A stretch of 29,126 bases of DNA from an uncultured Murdochiella sp. (GTDB lineage: Bacteria; Bacillota; Clostridia; Tissierellales; Peptoniphilaceae): NCBI RefSeq assembly GCF_902488755.1, contig NZ_CABTXF010000014.1, positions 1-29,126 of the forward strand. The letters are read 5' to 3'. Below are positions 24,262 through 29,126 of the stretch, in pieces. Under the pieces are notes generated by a model, which was given only the letters and a program-made list of their open reading frames with translations, had not been told where the DNA came from and made no database searches. The stretch's first letter is position 1; each line of letters begins with the position of its first letter. Position numbers and translations under genes: made by a program.

Positions 24262-24957
24262 ATGATTATTGGTATCTTATTATTGAGCATCGGCGCACTC
24301 ATTTTACTGACTCAACTGCTTGGTGCAAACTTCTTGAAACTGGTTGGTCTTTATTGGCCAACTCTTCTGATTCTATACGGGGCGCTGCGTTTGCTTACCG
24401 ATAAACATCGGCATAATTTTCCGCTCTTTCTCATGGCGTTCGGAGCAATCCTACAAGCCTACAAACTACAATTGTTCCGTGGGAACATTCTGCTCATTCT
24501 CATCGCCCTCTGCCTCATTCTTTTGGGTTTACGCATTATCATCAACCGTTTTTCCCAACGGCACACGAACTATAATGAAAATGTCTTCACTGACGATGAC
24601 GACCACCAACAGAAGGGAACCTATGGCTATGAAGAACGCGATATGCTAAACGACCGCTTTCTTTTCGCGGACGCGCATCGCGTATACCGTTCCGATTCCT
24701 TCTCCGGCGGCGATATTGAAGTCGTCTTTTCTTCCGTAACCCTCGACCTCAAAAATGTGCTGCCCCTCGACAACGTGGTTCGCCTTAATGCCAGCGTGCA
24801 GTTTGGAGAATTGGTTCTGCAAGTTCCTGCCGATTGGCATGTCATCGTGAATGGCAAGCATTACTATTCCGTCCATGAGAAAAAGGAAATGCCGGAAGCA
24901 GCGACCACACTGTATGTTGACAGCGAAGTCTTTGCCGGAACGCTGAAAATTCTATAA
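24262..24957 (+). CDS. LiaF-like membrane protein (cell-envelope stress type)
   Basis: From the ATG at 24262 (AGAAAGGA about 7 nt upstream) the protein has 231 residues. Four hydrophobic helices fill residues 2-95 (IIGILLLSIGALILLTQLLG, LVGLYWPTLLILYGALRLL, FPLFLMAFGAILQAY, ILLILIALCLILLGLRIII), followed by an acidic linker (VFTDDDDHQQ). The C-terminal domain, from FSGGDIEVVFSSVTLDL through ASVQFGELVLQVPADWHV, is a LiaF/toast-rack type beta domain. LiaF proteins inhibit the LiaRS two-component system that senses cell-wall antibiotics. Here no histidine kinase or response regulator is adjacent. It is a lone gene, convergent with cdaR 14 nt away. The longer open frame running back into gltX is not used. 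Confidence 0.75.
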   Translation: MIIGILLLSIGALILLTQLLGANFLKLVGLYWPTLLILYGALRLLTDKHRHNFPLFLMAFGAILQAYKLQLFRGNILLILIALCLILLGLRIIINRFSQRHTNYNENVFTDDDDHQQKGTYGYEERDMLNDRFLFADAHRVYRSDSFSGGDIEVVFSSVTLDLKNVLPLDNVVRLNASVQFGELVLQVPADWHVIVNGKHYYSVHEKKEMPEAATTLYVDSEVFAGTLKIL

Positions 24958-24971
24958 CGCGCTTTCGCTGC

Positions 24972-26180
24972 TTATTCCACATTCATCAAAAGCTGTGCCG
25001 GCTTGATTTCCTTTAGTACGATGTCTTTTGGCAAACTCACCTCTAAGGGCAAGGTCTGCAAGCCAGCACTTGCGCCGCTGAGGTTGGCGGTTACCACGAT
25101 ATCCGAATCATGCAGCGCATCCAAATCATTTTTATACGCTTGCAGACGCAAGGTGATGGTTTTTACTTCTCCGGCGGGACGTGCTTTAAGAGAACCGCCA
25201 TTTACCGATTGAATGCGATCGACATTTACCGAGAAAGAACGCTCTTCCCGCACATCCAACGTGATTTGGGCTTTATACGCCAGCTTGTCGTTTACCGGCG
25301 TGATGCCCTCGGGGTAATTCAACGTTACCGGATATAGTCCGTCTTTCGTTATTTTGCTTAAATCTAACGGCTGCGTCGTGATCGTCGTCAGCTTATCAAT
25401 ATCCGCCGTTTTGCCCATAACCAGTACCGTATTGGGCGTCACTGCCGACTGGCGAACGCGAACGGGGGGTTCCTGCCCTTTTGCTGGGGCGAATTGCAGC
25501 TGAACGGGCACTTCTTTTTGTTTGGCAATCATGGCACTGACATTTACCGAAGAAAGCGAGAGACTGAGGTCTTCCACAGGATTCCCATTTTCATCTACCG
25601 GGTGCACCTGTAAATTAGCCGACGTGTCCGCCGTAAGACCGTTCAGATTAATAACGACATTGACATTCGCCACCCGTTCCACCGCCGAACGGGGACCGGT
25701 TACTTCAATCGTCTGCGGCGTGGCGGCAAGACCGCGCAAAACGTAGTTATCCGCAAGCGTTCCCGTTTCTTTAATCGTCACATTTCGACTTTTGGTAATT
25801 ACTTTTTCCACTTGTACCTGTACGCGAGAATTTGCTGTTTCGTTAATGACCACATTGGTCGGCACAGTGTAGCGAATCGGCACGGCTTGCGTTCCTTCTT
25901 TGAGCGTGCCGGCATCAATAGAAGCGACGATAAAATTGCGGTCTAAGCTACCAAGATCATTGCGTTTGCCCAATATGCGAAGCGAAGTCTGTTCAAACTC
26001 CATGTCCGTAATTTTGAGTTCTTTTTCTTCCAACGCGTCCTGATTAATTATGCGGATAGGAATGTCGGACAAGGTTGCCGACTGCGTCGGATTGACGCCT
26101 GCCGTGATATAACTCCACATAAGAATGCCGATAATGAGCGAGGTCAGCTTCCATTGCCAATTATGTTTAAGCAGTTTCAT
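24972..26180 (-). CDS. cdaR: YbbR-domain protein CdaR, regulator of diadenylate cyclase
   Basis: The 402-residue protein has one N-terminal membrane anchor (WKLTSLIIGILMWSYITAGV, about residues 9-28), then several extracellular YbbR repeats, each a beta-strand block starting near IPIRIIN, VPIRYTVP, TIKETGTLADNYVLRG and VPVQLQFAP. CdaR binds CdaA at the membrane and tunes c-di-AMP synthesis. The ATG at 26180 is chosen over a longer frame because AAAGGAGG lies 6 nt upstream and the anchor follows directly. It overlaps cdaA by 14 nt. The glmM gene usually next in Firmicutes is not present. Confidence 0.9.
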   Translation of the reverse strand: MKLLKHNWQWKLTSLIIGILMWSYITAGVNPTQSATLSDIPIRIINQDALEEKELKITDMEFEQTSLRILGKRNDLGSLDRNFIVASIDAGTLKEGTQAVPIRYTVPTNVVINETANSRVQVQVEKVITKSRNVTIKETGTLADNYVLRGLAATPQTIEVTGPRSAVERVANVNVVINLNGLTADTSANLQVHPVDENGNPVEDLSLSLSSVNVSAMIAKQKEVPVQLQFAPAKGQEPPVRVRQSAVTPNTVLVMGKTADIDKLTTITTQPLDLSKITKDGLYPVTLNYPEGITPVNDKLAYKAQITLDVREERSFSVNVDRIQSVNGGSLKARPAGEVKTITLRLQAYKNDLDALHDSDIVVTANLSGASAGLQTLPLEVSLPKDIVLKEIKPAQLLMNVE

Positions 26181-27156
26181 CCTGACCTCCTTTTTCATTT
26201 CGTTTCGGTTGTGACGATGGAGCCGCTGGTTTCTTTTCTCTATAGCTCGCATCACGCATGTCTTTGCGTGCGCCATCCTTTTCCTCGTCTTCTTCAGATT
26301 GTTCCTTCTTTTTGGTATTCAGGAAAGACAGCAGCCGTCCCGGACCGGACAAACGTTCGGTCGTTGTTCCGTTTTCATAGAACGTTGTTATGTTCTCCCG
26401 CAGCGTGGATTCATCCATGTGTCGGGAGATTTGTCCGTTGGAACACAGCGAAATCGCACCGGTTTCTTCGGAAACCACGACGACCAATGCGTCCGATCGT
26501 TCCGATATGCCCAGTGCTGCGCGATGACGTGTTCCGAGATCTTTGTCCAAATTGCGATTCTGCGTTAAGGGCAAAAACGTTCCTGCTGCCAGTACCCGCT
26601 CTCCACGAATGATGACCGCACCGTCATGAAGCGGTGTGTTGGGAATAAAGATATTGATCAACAATTCGGCAGTGACCAAAGCATCGACTTCCGTGCCGGA
26701 TTCCACAATTTCCTTTAGCCCCGTTCCCCCTTCCAAAACAATCAGTGCGCCGATTTTCTGCCGCGAAAGAGAGGTCGCCGCCCGGACAATTTCCTCCACA
26801 CGTCCGGCGCTTCGCACTCGTTCACCGCCGCTGTTTACTAAGTTGCTCAGCCACCCCTGTGACCTGCCCAAACGTTCAAACGCCCGACGAATCTCCGGTT
26901 GGAACACCACAATGGTCAATAAAAAACCGGCAGTAAGAATATTGGACAACAGCCAGTTCACCGTATACAGTTTTAAGCCATCGCTAATCTGCGCAAAGAC
27001 GAGAATTGCAATAAACCCTTTGATGAGTTGCTCGGCACGGGTCTCACGAACCAATAAAATCAAATAATAGACAATGACGGCAATGACAAGAATATCAATG
27101 ACGTCGGTAACGGAGAATGTTACCAGCAATTCACGAAGATTTCGAAAATAGTTCAT
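26167..27156 (-). CDS. cdaA: Diadenylate cyclase CdaA (c-di-AMP synthase)
   Basis: The 329-residue enzyme has three membrane helices (about 17-36, 45-60, 67-86) and a cytosolic DAC domain (about 100-260) with the catalytic DGA (178-180, in PLHDGAVII) and GTRHRAALGISE (208-219). It joins two ATP into c-di-AMP, which controls potassium and wall homeostasis. After residue about 280 there is a strongly charged Lys/Glu-rich tail of some 50 residues, longer than the roughly 270-residue Bacillus/Listeria enzymes. AGAGGGGG lies just before the ATG at 27156. Transcribed together with cdaR, probably from an extended -10 promoter close upstream. Confidence 0.95.
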   Translation of the reverse strand: MNYFRNLRELLVTFSVTDVIDILVIAVIVYYLILLVRETRAEQLIKGFIAILVFAQISDGLKLYTVNWLLSNILTAGFLLTIVVFQPEIRRAFERLGRSQGWLSNLVNSGGERVRSAGRVEEIVRAATSLSRQKIGALIVLEGGTGLKEIVESGTEVDALVTAELLINIFIPNTPLHDGAVIIRGERVLAAGTFLPLTQNRNLDKDLGTRHRAALGISERSDALVVVVSEETGAISLCSNGQISRHMDESTLRENITTFYENGTTTERLSGPGRLLSFLNTKKKEQSEEDEEKDGARKDMRDASYREKKPAAPSSQPKRNEKGGQDETA

Positions 27157-27177
27157 GATGCCCCCTCTCTGTCGTCT

Positions 27178-27186
27178 ATTTTAGCA
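27178..27186 (-). promoter_or_regulatory. Extended -10 promoter candidate for cdaA
   Basis: TGCTAAAAT on the minus strand is an extended -10 element; no -35 is seen 16-18 nt upstream, as is common for this promoter type. It would give a very short leader of about 15 nt containing only the ribosome site. Confidence 0.5.
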
Positions 27187-27236
27187 CAAGCCCTGCGTAA
27201 ATTTGCCTTCTGCGAACCGCTTTCGCGAAAGGGAAC

Positions 27237-27269
27237 AAAAAAACTGCCGCGTGATTCTCACGCGACAGT
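27237..27269 (-). terminator. Intrinsic terminator after the HPr-like gene
   Basis: On the minus strand ACTGTCGCGTGA pairs with TCACGCGGCAGT (12 bp, one G-U) around a GAA loop, followed by seven Ts. It lies about 70 nt past the stop of the HPr-like gene and isolates it from cdaA. Confidence 0.93.
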
Positions 27270-27337
27270 CTTCTCCATTTTTGAAACCTTCAGCAATTCC
27301 GCATTATTCCGATGCCGAAAAAGGCTCTCTCTTTTGG

Positions 27338-27604
27338 TTAATAGTTGGCAATATCATTCTGTAAATAGGCCAACAAACCTTCTAAAGCCTCTTTTTCGTC
27401 CGGTCCGTCGGTACGCAAAATAAACTTTGCCCCCTTGCCGGCACCCATGCTGAGCACGCTCATAATGGACTTTCCGTTAAACACTTTATGATCGCGTTCC
27501 AAATAGACATCTGCAAGGAATTTCTTTGCCGTCTGAATGAAATTGGCGGCAGGGCGACCCATAAGCCCGATTTCATTATCCAACACTACTTTTTCTTCGA
27601 CCAT
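27338..27604 (-). CDS. HPr-family protein lacking the active-site histidine (Crh-like)
   Basis: The 88-residue protein has the HPr fold throughout: NEIGLMGRPAANFIQTAKKF, KSIMSVLSMGAGKGAKF and DGPDEKEALEGLLAYLQ. HPr normally carries phosphate on His15 in GxHARPA for sugar PTS; here position 15 is Met (GLMGRPA). Ser46, phosphorylated by HPr kinase for catabolite control, is kept in KSIM. Bacillus Crh likewise keeps Ser46 and has lost His15 (Gln there). I therefore infer a regulatory, not phosphotransfer, role. GTAGGAAG precedes the ATG at 27604. It lies 42 nt downstream of rubrerythrin and is likely read with it, ending at a strong terminator. No PTS enzymes are in the window. Confidence 0.88.
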   Translation of the reverse strand: MVEEKVVLDNEIGLMGRPAANFIQTAKKFLADVYLERDHKVFNGKSIMSVLSMGAGKGAKFILRTDGPDEKEALEGLLAYLQNDIANY

Positions 27605-27646
27605 GGACTTCCTACCTTCACCTTTACACGACCATGTTTCTCTACA

Positions 27647-28192
27647 TCAATACGTGATAAACTTTTCTCCTGCGCAACCGCAGATCGGGCATTTCTCTTC
27701 TCTGGAAAGCGAAACAAAGCCGCACACCGGGCAGAGATACACCGAGTCATTGACTTCCAAATCTTTTCCCTGCTCTACCGCATCTTTTGCCACGCCAAAC
27801 ATCTTGGCATGCACTTTTTCCGCTTCAATCGCAAAACGCATCGCACGCACCGCACCTTGTTCATCCTGCATTTCCGCTACCTGAATATATGCCGGATACA
27901 TTTCGGTAAATTCAAAGGTTTCGCCATCAATCGCGCCCTGCAAATTTTCAGCGGTTTTTCCGATGCCGAACCCGCCGCGCGTGGCGACATCAAAATCGCC
28001 CTCTAAGTCTTTCATGGCTTTATAATGCAACCCGGCGTGAATTCGTTCCGCTTCCGCCGTCGCATCAAATAAACGCTTTACATTCGGAAAACCTTCTTTT
28101 TCGGCTGCCTGTCCCCAAATATTATAGCGATTGCGCGCCATGGATTCTCCGCCGAATGCCGATCGCAGGTTGGCCTGTGTCATATGCTTCAT
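27647..28192 (-). CDS. rbr: Rubrerythrin
   Basis: The 181-residue protein has a ferritin-like diiron domain (residues about 1-140) with carboxylate/His motifs in GGESMARNRY, EAERIHAGLH, EMYPAYIQVAEMQDE and EAEKVHAKMF. A short rubredoxin-like domain with CPVCG and CPICG binds one iron. Rubrerythrin reduces hydrogen peroxide in anaerobes. AGAGGAGGA lies 6 nt before the ATG at 28192. The linker between the CxxCG pairs is shorter than in classical rubredoxin, but usual for rubrerythrins. It sits between ferritin and the HPr-like gene. Confidence 0.95.
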   Translation of the reverse strand: MKHMTQANLRSAFGGESMARNRYNIWGQAAEKEGFPNVKRLFDATAEAERIHAGLHYKAMKDLEGDFDVATRGGFGIGKTAENLQGAIDGETFEFTEMYPAYIQVAEMQDEQGAVRAMRFAIEAEKVHAKMFGVAKDAVEQGKDLEVNDSVYLCPVCGFVSLSREEKCPICGCAGEKFITY

Positions 28193-28220
28193 GGAATCCT
28201 CCTCTTTCCTTCTCCACCTC

Positions 28221-28242
28221 GCCGTCTCAACAAAAGGAGACG
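28221..28242 (-). other. Leader hairpin upstream of rubrerythrin
   Basis: CCGTCTC and GAGACGG form a perfect 7-bp stem with an 8-nt loop in the untranslated leader, about 30 nt before the rbr ATG. No U-tract follows on the minus strand, so attenuation by termination is unlikely. It could stabilise the message or bind a regulator. Confidence 0.4.
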
Positions 28243-28285
28243 GTTTCCCACTTTCGTTCGTTCAATATATGTGGAAACTACTACT

Positions 28286-28314
28286 ATAGTAAGGGATGCG
28301 CTGTAAAAAGTAAA
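28286..28314 (-). promoter_or_regulatory. Candidate promoter of rubrerythrin
   Basis: TTTACT (28309-28314) and TACTAT (28286-28291) are 17 nt apart on the minus strand; TATAGT at 28283-28288 is an alternative -10 with worse spacing. Leader of about 85 nt contains the hairpin at 28221-28242. Confidence 0.35.
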
Positions 28315-28346
28315 GTAAAAATGCAATCGTTTCCTCTTTTTTAATT

Positions 28347-28381
28347 AAAAAAAGCAAGTCGCGGTATTTGCCACGGCTTGC
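28347..28381 (-). terminator. Intrinsic terminator after ferritin
   Basis: On the minus strand GCAAGCCGTGG pairs with CCGCGACTTGC (11 positions, one mismatch, one G-U) around a 6-nt loop, then seven Ts. It begins about 28 nt past the ferritin stop. Confidence 0.82.
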
Positions 28382-28409
28382 CTCTTCTCTTTCTGTACCG
28401 CTGACGCCT

Positions 28410-28886
28410 TTAGCGCTGAAGCATATAGTGGTCAATCTGATACAGCGCGCCCCAGTTTGAACCGGCACGTTCCAACTGCTTCACCAGCGACTGGAACGTA
28501 GCTTCTTCCTCCACCTGCTCTTTCACATACCAGTGCAGGAAAATTTCCGCCGGCTTGTGGTCTTCTTTTTGTGCCAAGTCGATGAGCTCATAGATATTCT
28601 TCGTCACCACCTGTTCATGCGCCAACGCCTTTTGGAAAACGTCTAACAAACTCTTGAATTTTCCCTCTCCCGGATTGAGGGGACGATAATGAACCGGATA
28701 GCCGACCTCTTGCAGAAAGCCAATCATCTTATCCGCATGTTCCACTTCTTCTTTTGCCTGCATATCCATGAAATGCTTCATGCCTGCCATATCTTCTTCT
28801 GCTAAATAAGCGGACATCGTCCGATAAATATAGGCCGATTCGAGTTCAAAATTCGCCTGTTCATTTAAGGCATCCAAAATCTTCAT
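28410..28886 (-). CDS. ftn: Ferritin (non-haem iron storage protein)
   Basis: The 158-residue protein is a four-helix ferritin: MKILDALNEQANFELESAYIY with the first ferroxidase Glu, MKHFMDMQAKEEVEHADKM with the ExxH pair, HEQVVTKNIYELIDLA and HWYVKEQVEEEATF for the later ligands. It stores iron in a 24-mer shell and limits Fenton chemistry. The ATG at 28886 is chosen because AAGGAGGA lies about 5 nt upstream and the ferritin fold starts at once; the frame is open further up without similarity. It has its own terminator before rubrerythrin. Confidence 0.93.
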   Translation of the reverse strand: MKILDALNEQANFELESAYIYRTMSAYLAEEDMAGMKHFMDMQAKEEVEHADKMIGFLQEVGYPVHYRPLNPGEGKFKSLLDVFQKALAHEQVVTKNIYELIDLAQKEDHKPAEIFLHWYVKEQVEEEATFQSLVKQLERAGSNWGALYQIDHYMLQR

Positions 28887-28938
28887 ATTATCCTCCTTAT
28901 AGTTTTGTTCTATCGATTCTTCTGAACCGTTATAGTTA

Positions 28939-29126
28939 ATGTACCCGTCTTTCCTTGCCTCTAACCTGAACCGTTTTTGGGGAGGCGAACAACGCATACC
29001 GTTGAGGCGGTTTGGAGAGTGTGGAGAAGGCAAAACCACGTTTACTTGGGAACAGCGTAAGTTTGAAGATATAGCCGTTCGTTCTTCTACGATAAGCTCC
29101 GAGAGTGGTTTACCAAGAGTTGAATA
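28939..29126 (+). CDS. Fragment resembling type I restriction specificity subunit (HsdS), cut by window edge
   Basis: One plus-strand frame is open from an ATG at 28939 to the end (62 codons). Its right half reads FTWEQRKFEDIAVRSS and SSESGLPRVE. WEQRK followed by a hydrophobic helix start is the recurring hallmark at the beginning of HsdS target-recognition domains, and SGLPRVE resembles the segment soon after. HsdS directs DNA methylation/cleavage by type I systems. The first 25 or so codons do not look like HsdS and no ribosome site precedes the ATG, so the true boundary may be further right (near 29000) and the piece may be a truncated or silent cassette. It faces away from the ferritin gene. 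Confidence 0.42.
   Translation, partial: MYPSFLASNLNRFWGGEQRIPLRRFGECGEGKTTFTWEQRKFEDIAVRSSTISSESGLPRVE

Noticed and set aside
27157..27337. c-di-AMP (ydaO-type) riboswitch before cdaA
   Set aside because: The gap is occupied by the HPr terminator and a short promoter region; the predicted leader is only about 15 nt.

Overview
The window looks like a chromosomal segment of an anaerobic Firmicute. The best guess is a Tissierellia/Peptoniphilaceae-type organism. This is inferred from a V-type (not F-type) ATPase operon of the Enterococcus/Clostridia layout, rubrerythrin plus ferritin, a c-di-AMP cyclase module, an HPr/Crh-like protein, strong AGGAGG ribosome sites and intrinsic terminators. 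No rRNA, prophage, insertion sequence or CRISPR array was seen. Almost every gene lies on the minus strand; only the GNAT acetyltransferase, peptidase T, a LiaF-like membrane protein and a right-edge restriction-subunit fragment lie on the plus strand.

Layout, left to right. (1) 1-5043, minus: a tightly overlapping cluster reading nitroreductase, RelA/SpoT-like synthetase, MtaD-type deaminase, an AcpS-NnrD fusion, and an EndoA/MazF toxin cut by the left edge. (2) 5281-6165, minus: a metallophosphoesterase with its own terminator. (3) 6272-14936, minus: a nine-gene V-ATPase operon, transcribed G/H-I-K-E-C-F-A-B-D. The proteolipid carries the residues expected of a Na+-binding ring. (4) 15046-15222, minus: tRNA-Thr(GGT) then tRNA-Lys(CTT), with a near-consensus promoter and a terminator. 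(5) 15347-17252, minus: a GntR regulator, an ABC ATPase and a permease, with a consensus-like promoter and a perfect palindrome as candidate operator. (6) 17303-17716: seven tandem 53-54 bp units, each able to fold into a long stem-loop; this is the most unusual element here. (7) 17771-19291, plus: a small GNAT protein and PepT. (8) 19295-24062, minus: GltX, CysS, RlmB, then an unrecognised 368-residue protein. (9) 24262-24957, plus: an orphan LiaF-like membrane protein. (10) 24972-27156, minus: the CdaA/CdaR diadenylate cyclase pair. (11) 27338-28886, minus: ferritin, rubrerythrin and an HPr-like protein whose active-site histidine is a methionine while Ser46 is kept. (12) 28939-29126, plus: a fragment resembling a type I restriction specificity subunit, running off the right edge.

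Taken together this is core energy (probably a sodium-motive ATPase), translation (two tRNAs, two tRNA synthetases, a 23S methyltransferase), nucleotide signalling (alarmone synthetase, c-di-AMP) and oxidative/iron defence. The items most worth a second look are the stem-loop array, the His-less HPr, the AcpS-NnrD fusion, the toxin without an adjacent antitoxin, the RelA-like enzyme with a long C-terminal extension, and the unknown protein next to rlmB. All family assignments were made by reading motifs; no database search was run.
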